Part shown: one piece after another, positions 43,726 through 51,689 of the stretch
How the letters are laid out: each line of letters starts with the position of its first letter
Numbering within the stretch: position 1 is the first letter of the stretch
NCBI GenBank assembly: GCA_028283765.1
Contig: JAPWJY010000008.1
Span: 744,001 to 808,000 of the forward strand
Reading direction: 5' to 3'
Length of the DNA stretch: 64,000 nt
DNA from: Parvibaculaceae bacterium
Lineage (GTDB): Bacteria; Pseudomonadota; Alphaproteobacteria; Parvibaculales; Parvibaculaceae
Made by a program: the position numbers and the translations under genes
The notes under the pieces: generated by a model
Told to the model about the DNA's origin: nothing
The model's database searches: none
Seen by the model: the letters and a program-made list of their open reading frames with translations, nothing else

Positions 43726-44502
43726 ATGGCCTATGAATTCTGCACCGCCGAGACGGAAGGGCATCTGCTCATCGTCACCATCAACCGCCCGGAGCGGATG
43801 AACTCGCTGCATCCGCCGGCGAACTTCGAGCTTGAGAAAATCTTCGACGACTTCGCCGCCAATCCCGATCTGTGGGTCGCGATCATCACCGGCGCGGGCG
43901 ACCGGGCGTTCAGCGCGGGCAACGATCTGCGCTATCAGGCGGAAGGCAACAAGATCGAGGTGCCCAAGACCGGCTTTGCCGGGCTGACCGCGCGCTACGA
44001 TCTCGACAAGCCGGTTATTGCGGCGGTCAACGGCGTCGCCATGGGCGGCGGCTTTGAAATCGCGCTGGCGGCCGATCTCATCATCGCTTCGGACAAGGCC
44101 GTGTTCGCGCTGCCGGAGCCGCGCGTCGGCCTTGCGGCGCTCGCAGGCGGCCTTCACCGTCTCCCGCGCCAGATCGGCCTCAAGCGCGCCATGGGCATGA
44201 TCCTGACCGCCCGGCGCGTCAGCGCGGAAGAGGGCAAGGAGCTTGGCTTCGTCAATGAGGTCGTCCCGGCTGACGATCTGCTGGCCGCCGCAAAGCGCTG
44301 GGCGGCGATGATCCTCGAATGCTCGCCGCTTTCGATCCGGGCTTCCAAGCAGTCGATCCTCAAGGGGCTGGACGAGGCCGATCTGGAAAAGGCGATCAAC
44401 GGCAAATATCCGGCCGTCGCCGCCCTGTTCAGGAGCGAGGACCTGATCGAAGGCCCCCTCGCCTTCGCCCAGAAGCGCGCGCCGGTCTGGAAGGGCCGGT
44501 AA
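43726..44502 (+). CDS. Enoyl-CoA hydratase/isomerase family protein (carnitinyl-CoA dehydratase-like)
   Basis: A 258-residue crotonase, starting at ATG 43726 with GAGAGGAAA upstream. Oxyanion-hole segments are ITGAGDRAFSAGNDLRYQ and VNGVAMGGGFEIALAADLIIAS; the region LPEPRVGLAALAGGLHRLPRQIG has one visible acid, and the pattern resembles CaiD-type or 2,3-dehydroadipyl-CoA hydratase proteins. The C-terminus LAFAQKRAPVWKGR is like that of the gene before it. Both probably serve beta-oxidation of unusual acyl-CoAs. Confidence 0.83.
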   Translation: MAYEFCTAETEGHLLIVTINRPERMNSLHPPANFELEKIFDDFAANPDLWVAIITGAGDRAFSAGNDLRYQAEGNKIEVPKTGFAGLTARYDLDKPVIAAVNGVAMGGGFEIALAADLIIASDKAVFALPEPRVGLAALAGGLHRLPRQIGLKRAMGMILTARRVSAEEGKELGFVNEVVPADDLLAAAKRWAAMILECSPLSIRASKQSILKGLDEADLEKAINGKYPAVAALFRSEDLIEGPLAFAQKRAPVWKGR

Positions 44503-44528
44503 TTCCCGCTGCATCGTGAGCCTGTTGG

Positions 44529-44562
44529 CGCGTCACCCCGGTTTTTTGCCGGGATGGCGCGT
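44529..44562 (+). repeat. Imperfect hairpin with T-rich loop after the crotonase gene
   Basis: CCCCGG and CCGGG flank a TTTTTTG loop, with CGCG arms outside. It could be a weak terminator, but no T-run follows the stem. Confidence 0.3.
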
Positions 44563-44727
44563 TGCGGCTGCGTTCTATTTGGCGCTTGCGGGCGGGCGGG
44601 CAATTATCGACAATCGTGAAAATTAAAAATCGGGCCCTGCGGCCTGAGACAAGGATGAGCGTCCGGATTTCACGTCACCGTCAGAGTGGCGGGGACCCGC
44701 GCCTGAACAGATCGAGGAATGCCGGGA

Positions 44728-46371
44728 ATGAGTGAATTCGACTATGTGATCATCGGCGCGGGCAGCGCGGGTTGCGTGCTGGCCAACCGGCTGACGGAGG
44801 ACGGCAGGCACAAGGTGCTGCTGCTGGAAGCCGGCCCGAAGGATACGAGCGTCCTCATTCATATGCCTGCCGGCGTCGGCAAGCTGATCGGCGGCGAATA
44901 TGCCAACTGGTATTACTACACCGAGGAGCAGAAGCACCTGAACGGCCGCAAGCTGTTCTGGCCGCGCGGCAAGGTGCTGGGCGGCTCGTCCTCGATCAAC
45001 GGCATGATCTATATCCGGGGCCATGCCCGCGATTATGATCTGTGGCGTCAGATGGGCCTTGAAGGCTGGGGCTTTGCCGACGTGCTGCCCTATTTCCGCC
45101 GCTCGGAAGGCAATGAGAACGGCAATTGCGAGTTTCATGGCGGCGAGGGGCCGCTCGGCGTTTCCAACGTCCGCAACACCAATGTGCTGTTCGATGCCTT
45201 CACGGAAGCGGGCAAGCAGGCGGGCCATCCCTACACGCCGGATTTCAACGGTCCCCAGCAGGAGGGCGTCGGTCCCTACCAGCACACGATCAAGAACGGC
45301 CAGCGCTGCTCGGCCGCCAAGGGCTATCTGGTGCCGGCGCTCGCGCGCCCCAATCTCAAGGTCGAGGTCGAGGCGCTGACCTCGCGCATCCTGTTCGAGG
45401 GCAAGAAGGCGGTCGGCGTCGAGTATGTCCAGAACGGCGAAACGAAGACCGTCAAGGCGGGCAAGGAAGTGCTGCTGTGCGGCGGCGCGGTCAATTCGCC
45501 CCAGACGCTGATGCTCTCAGGCATCGGGGCTGCCGCGGAACTCAACAAGTTCGGCATTCCCGTGGTCGCCGATCTGCCGGGCGTTGGCCAGAATTTGCAG
45601 GATCACCTCGATTGCACGCTCCTTTACGAGTGCATCAAGCCGATCACGCTGCACAGCCAGATGAACCCGGTCCGGCAGATCATCACCGGCATGAAATATG
45701 TGTTCTTCAAGAGCGGGCTTGGCACCTCGAACGGACTTGAATCGGGGGGATTCCTCAAGTCGCGGCCGGAACTCGAAGTGCCGGACATCCAGATTCATTT
45801 CGTCGCGGCCGCGATGCGCGACCATGCCCGCGCGAAATCGGAAGGCCATGGCTTCACCATCCATGTCTGCCAGCTTCGCCCCCATTCCCGGGGCTATGTC
45901 GGCCTCAAATCGGCCGATCCCCGCGATCATGCGATCATCCAGCCAAACTATCTGGAGGCGGAATATGACCGCCGGGTGCTGCGTGATGGCGCGCGCATCG
46001 TCCGCGACATCATCCGCCAAAAGGCCATGGACCCCTATCGCGGCAAGGAGCAGCAGCCGGGCGTGGGCGTGCAGAGCGACGAGCAGTTCGACGACTGGAT
46101 CCGCGAGAACGCCGAGACGATCTATCACCCCGTTGGCACCGCGAAGATGGGTACCGACGCCATGGCCGTCGTCGATGCCCGGTGCCGGGTGCATGGCATC
46201 GAGGGTCTGCGCGTCATCGACGCTTCTGTCATGCCGACATTGGTCGGGGGCAACACCAATGCACCCACAATCATGGTCGCGGAGAAGATTTCCGACGATA
46301 TTCTCGGCAAGGCGCCGCTTGCGCCCATGCCTGTCACCATCGCGGAGGACAAGGCCACCGCGGCGGCGTGA
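44728..46371 (+). CDS. GMC family oxidoreductase (choline/alcohol dehydrogenase-like)
   Basis: A 547-residue FAD-dependent GMC oxidoreductase. The FAD motif [17 protein letters not shown] is at residues 6-22; the first GMC signature includes [18 protein letters not shown], the second is [16 protein letters not shown], and the C-terminal active site is [10 protein letters not shown] followed by [15 protein letters not shown]. It would oxidise a primary alcohol or polyol using an acceptor other than O2. The closest groups are choline dehydrogenase BetA and alkanol dehydrogenase AlkJ; no bet genes accompany it, so alkanol or polyol use is plausible. ATG 44728 is favoured over 44719 for ribosome-site spacing. 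Confidence 0.87.
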   Translation: MSEFDYVIIGAGSAGCVLANRLTEDGRHKVLLLEAGPKDTSVLIHMPAGVGKLIGGEYANWYYYTEEQKHLNGRKLFWPRGKVLGGSSSINGMIYIRGHARDYDLWRQMGLEGWGFADVLPYFRRSEGNENGNCEFHGGEGPLGVSNVRNTNVLFDAFTEAGKQAGHPYTPDFNGPQQEGVGPYQHTIKNGQRCSAAKGYLVPALARPNLKVEVEALTSRILFEGKKAVGVEYVQNGETKTVKAGKEVLLCGGAVNSPQTLMLSGIGAAAELNKFGIPVVADLPGVGQNLQDHLDCTLLYECIKPITLHSQMNPVRQIITGMKYVFFKSGLGTSNGLESGGFLKSRPELEVPDIQIHFVAAAMRDHARAKSEGHGFTIHVCQLRPHSRGYVGLKSADPRDHAIIQPNYLEAEYDRRVLRDGARIVRDIIRQKAMDPYRGKEQQPGVGVQSDEQFDDWIRENAETIYHPVGTAKMGTDAMAVVDARCRVHGIEGLRVIDASVMPTLVGGNTNAPTIMVAEKISDDILGKAPLAPMPVTIAEDKATAAA

Positions 46372-46392
46372 AGAAGCGAGCGGAGAGTTGCC

Positions 46393-47001
46393 ATGGCGCG
46401 CCTTGAATTCTTCTTCGACTGTTCCAGTCCCTGGACCTATCTGGCCTTCACCCGTATCCATGAAGTGATCGAGCGGACGAGAGCCGAGGTCGAGTGGCGG
46501 CCGGTGCTGGTGGGCGGCATTTTCAATGCCGTCAACGAGACGGTCTATGAGGCGAGGGCCAATCCCAATCCCGTCAAGGGACGCTATTACGTCAAGGATC
46601 TGGCGGACTGGGCCCGGTTCTGCGGCGTGAGGATCGGCACGCCGCCGGTTTTCCCGGTCCGGGCCGTCAATCCCATGCGGGCGGCGCTGGTGGCGCAGGA
46701 GGAGGGGAAACTTGTCCCCTTTTCCTTCGCGCTGTTTGAGGCCTACTGGGGCGATCTGCTCGACATCAGCCATTCCGATGTGCTGGCCCGTCTCAGCGAG
46801 AAGGTTGGCCTTGACTGGCGGCATGTCTCGTCGCGTATGGTGACCCCGGAGATCAAGGACCGCCTCCGGCTCAATACGGAAGAGGTCATCGCGCGCGGCG
46901 GCTTCGGCTCGCCGACGATGTTTGTAAATGGGACCGACATGTATTTCGGCAATGACAGGCTGCCGCTGGTCGAAGCGGCGCTGGCGGCGGCGCGTTCATG
47001 A
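46393..47001 (+). CDS. 2-hydroxychromene-2-carboxylate isomerase-like protein (DsbA fold, GST kappa type)
   Basis: A 202-residue thioredoxin-fold protein with the family start [15 protein letters not shown], where Ser is the GSH-activating residue, and the end [22 protein letters not shown]. Characterised members isomerise 2-hydroxychromene-2-carboxylate in naphthalene breakdown with glutathione; many others are of unknown substrate. It is 21 bases after the GMC gene and overlaps the rhomboid start by four bases (ATGA), so it is in the same operon. Confidence 0.83.
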   Translation: MARLEFFFDCSSPWTYLAFTRIHEVIERTRAEVEWRPVLVGGIFNAVNETVYEARANPNPVKGRYYVKDLADWARFCGVRIGTPPVFPVRAVNPMRAALVAQEEGKLVPFSFALFEAYWGDLLDISHSDVLARLSEKVGLDWRHVSSRMVTPEIKDRLRLNTEEVIARGGFGSPTMFVNGTDMYFGNDRLPLVEAALAAARS

Positions 47002-47825
47002 ATGAGAACGGCTTGCCTTTCCGGGCGGTGAACGACAATGAGCGGCCCCCGGCGCCCCGGCGCGAGGCGGCTTTCAATGCTCCCGCGCCTGTGCTCCTTC
47101 TGATTGCCGCGCTGATCATATGTTACGCCGTGCCGGTCTATTGGATGCCCGGTCTTGGCGAGCCTCTCCTGCTTTATGGATCGCTCATCCCGGCCCGGCT
47201 TTTCCCCGGGGCGGATCAGGCGGCGATGGTCTTTCCGGGTGGCTGGGCAGCCAGCGTCTGGACGCTGTTCAGCTACACGTTCCTTCACGGAAGCTGGCCC
47301 CATGTGCTGCTCAATGCGGTCTGGCTGCTCGCTTTCGGCACGCCGATGGCGCGCCGCCTCGGCACGGTTCGTTTCTTTGCCTTCTATTTTCTGTGCGGTG
47401 CGATCGGCGGGCTCATCCATGCGGCCTTCAATGCGGGGAGCCTTGTGCCTGCCATCGGCGCATCGGGGGCAATTTCTGGCCTGATGGGGGGCGCTGCCCG
47501 TTTCGTCTTTCTGGCGGACGGGCCGCTCGGCGCGGTCGGGCGCAGCGAATGGTCGTCTAGCCATGCTGTGCGCGCGGAGGCTGGCATCGTCGCGGCCCTG
47601 ACCGACCGGCGCATCCTCATTTTCGTCGCTGTCTGGGTCGGTCTCAACCTGCTTCAGGCGACGGGCCTGCCGCTCACCGGCCAGCCGGTTCAGGTCGCCT
47701 GGATCGCCCATCTCGGTGGGTTCTTTACCGGTCTGCTGCTGTTCGGCCTGTTCGATCCGCCGGCATATTCGCCCTCGGGTGGTCCCGGCAACGTGAATTA
47801 CGGCGAGTGGAAGGGCAAGCTGTGA
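46998..47825 (+). CDS. Rhomboid family intramembrane serine protease
   Basis: A 275-residue membrane protein. After a 30-residue polar N-terminus come about six or seven hydrophobic segments. The nucleophile is in VPAIGASGAISGLMGG (GxSG form) and the catalytic His in WIAHLGGFFTGLLLFG; HGSWPHVLLNAVWLLAFG is the conserved loop with the stabilising Asn/His. It should cleave transmembrane substrates in the inner membrane. Overlaps the HCCA-isomerase-like gene by four bases and the 3' end of the convergent tetR gene by 28 bases. Confidence 0.9.
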   Translation: MNENGLPFRAVNDNERPPAPRREAAFNAPAPVLLLIAALIICYAVPVYWMPGLGEPLLLYGSLIPARLFPGADQAAMVFPGGWAASVWTLFSYTFLHGSWPHVLLNAVWLLAFGTPMARRLGTVRFFAFYFLCGAIGGLIHAAFNAGSLVPAIGASGAISGLMGGAARFVFLADGPLGAVGRSEWSSSHAVRAEAGIVAALTDRRILIFVAVWVGLNLLQATGLPLTGQPVQVAWIAHLGGFFTGLLLFGLFDPPAYSPSGGPGNVNYGEWKGKL

Positions 47826-48523
47826 GGCTTTGCCGCGGGTGTCTCCTGTAACGGCGCGCCCTGAGCCTCAAGACCTGCGAAATGCTTGAGGCCCTTTTCC
47901 GTCATCAGGCCCTTGAGAATAGCGTGGCTGGTGAAGGTGAACTGTTCGGCGGCTTCCTCGCTGGTTGCGTGGTAGCCGGCCAGTTCAAGGCTGGTCAGCC
48001 CGTGAACGGTCGCCCAGAGCGCATTGGCGACCATGCCCGGCTCCCGGCCGCCGGCGAGATAGCCCTGATCGATGGAAGCTTCCACCGCCTCGTAGAGATG
48101 GCGGTAGCTGTCATGTCCGGAAATGCCGCGCGCGGCGGGGGCGGCCTCGGACTCTTCCAGGTGTCGCAATTCGGCCGGCACCGGCATGGTCACCGAGATC
48201 ATCAGCGCATAATAGGACGGGTTTTCGAGCGCGAAGCGCCGGTAGGCCTCTCCGAGCCTTGCCAGCCGGAGCAGTGGGTCCGGGTCTGCCGGTACGGCCT
48301 CCTGAGCCCTCGCCAGCCTTGAAAAAGCCTCCTCAAGCAATGCCTGAATGAGCCCCTCCTTGCCGCCGAATCCTGTGTAGATCGCCATGGTCGAGGTGCC
48401 GACGCTGGCAGCCAGCTTGCGCAAGGACAAGGCATCCGGCCCGCCCCGGGCCAGCATGGCGCTGGCGGCGTCCAGCAGGGTTTTCCGCTGCATCGCCTTG
48501 CCGCTTTTCGGTTTCTCGCTCAT
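47798..48523 (-). CDS. TetR/AcrR family regulator with WHG domain
   Basis: A 241-residue repressor. The N-terminal HTH is at residues about 11-60 (QRKTLLDAASAMLARGG, then LSLRKLAASVGTSTMAIYTGFGGKEGLIQAL), and the C-terminal ligand domain contains ALWATVHGLTSLELAGY, the W-H-G signature of that TetR subfamily. It is divergent from the GST gene across 168 bases that contain two tandem 13-bp operators (48627-48653) lying on the GST promoter, so it is the likely repressor of GST and dioxygenase. ATG 48523 is used; an upstream in-frame ATG at 48586 lies beyond the family N-terminus. Confidence 0.87.
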   Translation of the reverse strand: MSEKPKSGKAMQRKTLLDAASAMLARGGPDALSLRKLAASVGTSTMAIYTGFGGKEGLIQALLEEAFSRLARAQEAVPADPDPLLRLARLGEAYRRFALENPSYYALMISVTMPVPAELRHLEESEAAPAARGISGHDSYRHLYEAVEASIDQGYLAGGREPGMVANALWATVHGLTSLELAGYHATSEEAAEQFTFTSHAILKGLMTEKGLKHFAGLEAQGAPLQETPAAKPHSLPFHSP

Positions 48524-48614
48524 GGAATTTTCTGCGTAACGGTGGGTTTTCCTGTTTCCTGTATGGCGACAGGCCGATGGAAGCAAAACCTTCCGTGATC
48601 ATGCATCCGAATGG

Positions 48615-48653
48615 CTTGACGAGTCTATAACGATGTTATAATAACAGTGTTAT
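48615..48653 (+). promoter_or_regulatory. GST-operon promoter covered by tandem TetR operators
   Basis: Two 13-bp dyads, ATAACGATGTTAT (48627-48639) and ATAACAGTGTTAT (48641-48653), share identical ATAAC and GTTAT arms and are 14 bp apart centre to centre. A consensus -10 TATAAT (48637-48642) bridges them, with TTGACG at 48616-48621 as -35 (spacer 15, or 16 from CTTGAC). Binding of the adjacent TetR protein would block the promoter. Confidence 0.7.
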
Positions 48654-48691
48654 GGGTATTTGGTTTTCAGAGATATTTTTGGGAGACGTTA

Positions 48692-49318
48692 ATGATCAGA
48701 CTGCACCATCTCAATCAGTCCCGCTCGCACAGGGTGCTCTGGTTGCTCGAAGAACTGGACCTGCCCTACGAGATCGCTTTCTACGAGCGCGATCCGGTCA
48801 CCCGGCTGGCGCCCGCAAGCCTCAAGGCCATCCATCCGCTGGGCAAGTCCCCGGTCATCACCGATGGCGACGTCACCGTCGCCGAGTCCGGCGCGATCAT
48901 CGACTATCTCATCGACAGTTACGGTCAGGGCAGGCTGAGGCCTGAGCGCGGTACCGGGGAATATGTCGATTATCTGCAGTGGCTGCACTTCGCGGAAGGT
49001 TCCGCCATGCTGCCGCTGATGCTCGGGCTCTATGTGGGCCGTCTCGGCGAGGCGGGTGGTCCGCTTTGGCCGCGCATTTTCGACGAGATGCAGAACCATC
49101 TCGGCTACATGAATGAGGCGCTGGCGCAGAAGCCCTTTATTGCCGGCGACAGCCTCACCGGGGCGGACATCCAGCTCAGCTTCGTCGCCCAGTCCGCCCG
49201 CAGCGCCAATCTGCTGACGGATTATCCCCATATCGTTGCGTATGTAGACCGCCTTGTCGCCCGTCCGGCCTATATCCGGGCGCTGGAAAAGGGCGGGCCT
49301 GTGGAATTCACCCGTTAA
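48692..49318 (+). CDS. Glutathione S-transferase family protein
   Basis: A 208-residue GST. The N-terminal thioredoxin-like domain has HHLNQSRSHRVLWLLEELDLPYE and HPLGKSPVITDGDVTVAESGAI, where KSPV and ESGAI form the glutathione site and Ser in NQSRSHR is the likely activating residue. The C-terminal helical domain follows with DSLTGADIQLSF. Its ATG at 48692 has GGGAGACG upstream. It is controlled by the divergent TetR protein and precedes the carotenoid-oxygenase-family gene by 37 bases, suggesting that both act in one detoxification or catabolic step. Confidence 0.88.
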   Translation: MIRLHHLNQSRSHRVLWLLEELDLPYEIAFYERDPVTRLAPASLKAIHPLGKSPVITDGDVTVAESGAIIDYLIDSYGQGRLRPERGTGEYVDYLQWLHFAEGSAMLPLMLGLYVGRLGEAGGPLWPRIFDEMQNHLGYMNEALAQKPFIAGDSLTGADIQLSFVAQSARSANLLTDYPHIVAYVDRLVARPAYIRALEKGGPVEFTR

Positions 49319-49355
49319 CACCGCAACGCCGCACCAACGTGCGCTGGAGGAAATC

Positions 49356-50780
49356 ATGACCAGGCCATTCCCGAACGATCCCATGCTGCAAGACAATTTT
49401 GCGCCTGTGATGGGCGAGTGCGATGCTCCCGATCTGGTGGTGATCGAGGGCGAACTGCCCGAAGGGCTGAGCGGATCTCTCTATCGCAACGGTCCCAATC
49501 CCATGTTCCCGCCGCTTGGCCACCAGCATCACTGGTTTCTGGGCGAAGGCATGATCCATGCCATTCATGTGGAAAATGGCAAGGCGGCCTACACCAACCG
49601 CTGGGTCCATACGGATCAGTACAAGGTGCAGCGGGCCGCAGGCGAACGGCTCTGTTCGACCTCGTTTGAGGATGAAGGAGCCCCTCGCAACGACATCCGC
49701 AACGTGGCCAACACCAATATCGTCCATCATGGCGGCAAGCTTCTTGCGCTGGATGAGGGCAGCCTGCCTGTCGTCATGGATGCGCGCACGCTGGAAACCC
49801 GGGGGTCGACCGATTTCGGCGGGAAATATGTGGGGCCTTTTACCGCGCATCCCAAGCTCGATCCACGCACCGGTGAAATGCTCGCATTCGGCTATATGGC
49901 CGATGGGCCGGGTACGGCGGCGCTGTCCTATTCCGTCATCGATGCGAAGGGAGCGCTGACCCGTCACGATCGCTTCGAGGCGCCCTACGCCAGCATGGTG
50001 CATGATTTCATCACCACGGATGAGCATGTGATTTTCCCCGTTTTCCCGGCGACCATCGACGTCGAGCGGATATTGAACGGCGGGCCGACCATCGCCTGGG
50101 ACCCGAAGGTGGGCACACGGATCGGCATCATGCGGCGGGACGCCGGCGTGGAAAGCATCCGCTGGTTCGAGGGGGAGGCCTGCTATGTCTATCACCCGAT
50201 GAACGCCCATACCGTGCATGTGGACGGGCGCACCAGAGTGATCGCCGACGTCATGAAATATCCGCGCGTGCCGCTGTTTCCCAATGCGGATGGTTCCCCG
50301 GCGGGCCGTTCCCTCTTTGATGAGACCGCCTTGCTGGTGCGCTGGACCTTCGATCTTGATGACAATACCAGCAGCTACCGCGAAGAACCCCTGAGCGATC
50401 TGGGCGGAGAGTTTCCACGGCTCGATGAACGCTTCGCCGGCCTTGCCAACCGCCGCGGCTTTTATGCGGCGAACCGCCGTCCGCCATCGGCCGCCAACAA
50501 TTCCTTCGATACGCTGGTCGACATCGATCTTGCCACCGGCCAGCGGCATGAATGGGAGCCGGGCGAGGGCAGGTTCGTGATGGAACCGGTTTTCGTGCCC
50601 CGCCATGAAAAGGCCGCGGAGGGGAATGGCTGGCTCGTCTCGCTGGTCTATGACAGAAGCCGCAATCTGTCGGATTTTGTCGTGCTCGACACCGATGACA
50701 TTGCCAGGGGCCCTGTCGCCCGGGTGGAACTGCCAAACCGGGTGCCGTTCGGTTTTCACGGAAACTGGCGGAATAATTGA
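49356..50780 (+). CDS. Carotenoid oxygenase family protein (carotenoid cleavage/stilbene dioxygenase-like)
   Basis: A 474-residue seven-bladed beta-propeller dioxygenase. The four iron-binding histidines are identifiable in FTAHPKLD, SMVHDFITT, YHPMNAHTVH and the C-terminal FGFHGNW. The substrate-side motif YRNGPNPMF and HHWFLGEGMIHAIH are typical. Family members cleave C=C bonds in carotenoids or in stilbenes; lignostilbene dioxygenases usually keep a Lys after LLAL, whereas here it is Asp (LLALDEGSLP), so the substrate is likely different. It is in an operon with GST under TetR control. ATG 49356 with GGAGG upstream. Confidence 0.87.
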   Translation: MTRPFPNDPMLQDNFAPVMGECDAPDLVVIEGELPEGLSGSLYRNGPNPMFPPLGHQHHWFLGEGMIHAIHVENGKAAYTNRWVHTDQYKVQRAAGERLCSTSFEDEGAPRNDIRNVANTNIVHHGGKLLALDEGSLPVVMDARTLETRGSTDFGGKYVGPFTAHPKLDPRTGEMLAFGYMADGPGTAALSYSVIDAKGALTRHDRFEAPYASMVHDFITTDEHVIFPVFPATIDVERILNGGPTIAWDPKVGTRIGIMRRDAGVESIRWFEGEACYVYHPMNAHTVHVDGRTRVIADVMKYPRVPLFPNADGSPAGRSLFDETALLVRWTFDLDDNTSSYREEPLSDLGGEFPRLDERFAGLANRRGFYAANRRPPSAANNSFDTLVDIDLATGQRHEWEPGEGRFVMEPVFVPRHEKAAEGNGWLVSLVYDRSRNLSDFVVLDTDDIARGPVARVELPNRVPFGFHGNWRNN

Positions 50781-50860
50781 GCTTTTTCCGCCTGCCCGGC
50801 AAAGAGGAAAGGCTTGAGGCATTCTCTGCCAGCCTTTTCTTGCCTGCTGTGGCGGCTTGT

Positions 50861-50881
50861 CGCATGATAAATTTTCATGCG
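50861..50881. repeat. Short inverted repeat upstream of the CBS-domain gene
   Basis: CGCATGA (50861-50867) and TCATGCG (50875-50881) flank the AT-rich spacer TAAATTT. It may be an operator or hairpin in the CBS-gene leader. Confidence 0.3.
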
Positions 50882-50971
50882 GTTATCAGGTGTCGACCAG
50901 CGGGGAGGCTGGCGGCGCTGCTCGGGGAGGAGCTATAGCCGCAAGGTCTCATCTAGCCCGGGAGGAAGACC

Positions 50972-51400
50972 ATGCAAGTAGCTTCGATTCTGAAGGACAA
51001 GGGTGCGAGCGTCATCACCATCGCGCCGTCCGCCACAATTGCCGATGCGGTCCGTCTGTTGAACGAGCATCGCATCGGTGCGGTCATTGTGATGGAAAAC
51101 CACAAGCTGCGCGGTATCATTTCGGAACGCGACATCGTGCGCTCTTTCGGCAAATTCGGCGCCGGGGCGCTGGCGCAGCCGGTCGAGAGCATGATGACGA
51201 CGAAAGTCATCACCTGCTCGAAGGCGGATACGGCGGATGATCTGATGGATCTCATGACCGGCGGCCGTTTCCGCCATGTGCCGGTGCTGGAACATGGCGA
51301 GGTCATCGGCATCATTTCCATCGGCGACGTGGTCAAGCACCGTTTCGCCGAGAAGGAAATGGAGACCGAGGCGCTGAAGCTCTACATCGCAAACAGCTGA
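50972..51400 (+). CDS. CBS domain-containing protein
   Basis: A 142-residue protein made only of two CBS motifs in tandem. The first runs about residues 5-65 (TIADAVRLLNEHRIGAVIV ... GIISERDIVR) and the second 75-135 (TADDLMDLMTGGRFRHVPV ... GIISIGDVVKHR). Such Bateman modules bind adenine nucleotides. Proteins of this length are commonly annotated as inosine-5-monophosphate dehydrogenase-related, but there is no catalytic domain. GGGAGGAAG lies upstream. Confidence 0.9.
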   Translation: MQVASILKDKGASVITIAPSATIADAVRLLNEHRIGAVIVMENHKLRGIISERDIVRSFGKFGAGALAQPVESMMTTKVITCSKADTADDLMDLMTGGRFRHVPVLEHGEVIGIISIGDVVKHRFAEKEMETEALKLYIANS

Positions 51401-51433
51401 GCTTTCCATCCATCACATGATTCTCAAACATGA

Positions 51434-51463
51434 TCATGGCCCGGAGCATGCTCCGGGCCATGA
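51434..51463. repeat. Perfect palindrome between CBS gene and radC relic
   Basis: Arms CATGGCCCGGAGCA (51435-51448) and TGCTCCGGGCCATG (51449-51462) are fully complementary, with one more T-A pair outside. There is no T-run, so it is either a weak terminator or a recombination/binding site. Confidence 0.6.
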
Positions 51464-51474
51464 ATATTTATCGT

Positions 51475-51626
51475 CTATATAAGTTGCATGGACTTGAGAC
51501 TGATATGTCTGCCCTTGCCAATGACGATATGGTCATAAACGGAGATATCGAACGGGCGTGCCAACTCGGTGTTTCATCGAGAATCAGCATGTTCTTCCGG
51601 CTGAGGAACAAGATTCGGTTTTGGGG
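51475..51626 (-). pseudogene. Decayed radC homolog (3' remnant, frameshifted, catalytic region deleted)
   Basis: On the minus strand, 51626-51573 reads PQNRILFLSRKNMLILDE, matching [17 protein letters not shown] of the intact RadC in this window. After a frame change and loss of roughly 55 codons, 51561-51475 reads RPFDISVYDHIVIGKGRH, then ISLKSMQLI and a TAG stop, matching the RadC C-terminus ([11 protein letters not shown]). The block carrying the HNHPSGD metal site is missing, so it cannot be active. Base composition is less GC-rich than the surroundings. It is most likely the relic of a mobile-element-type radC. The plus-strand open frame over this stretch is a shadow. Confidence 0.75.
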
Positions 51627-51689
51627 TGATCTGGCTTCGCAGCACATGGCGGATAGTCAGCACATTGATCGATTCGGTGTGATGCGTTC

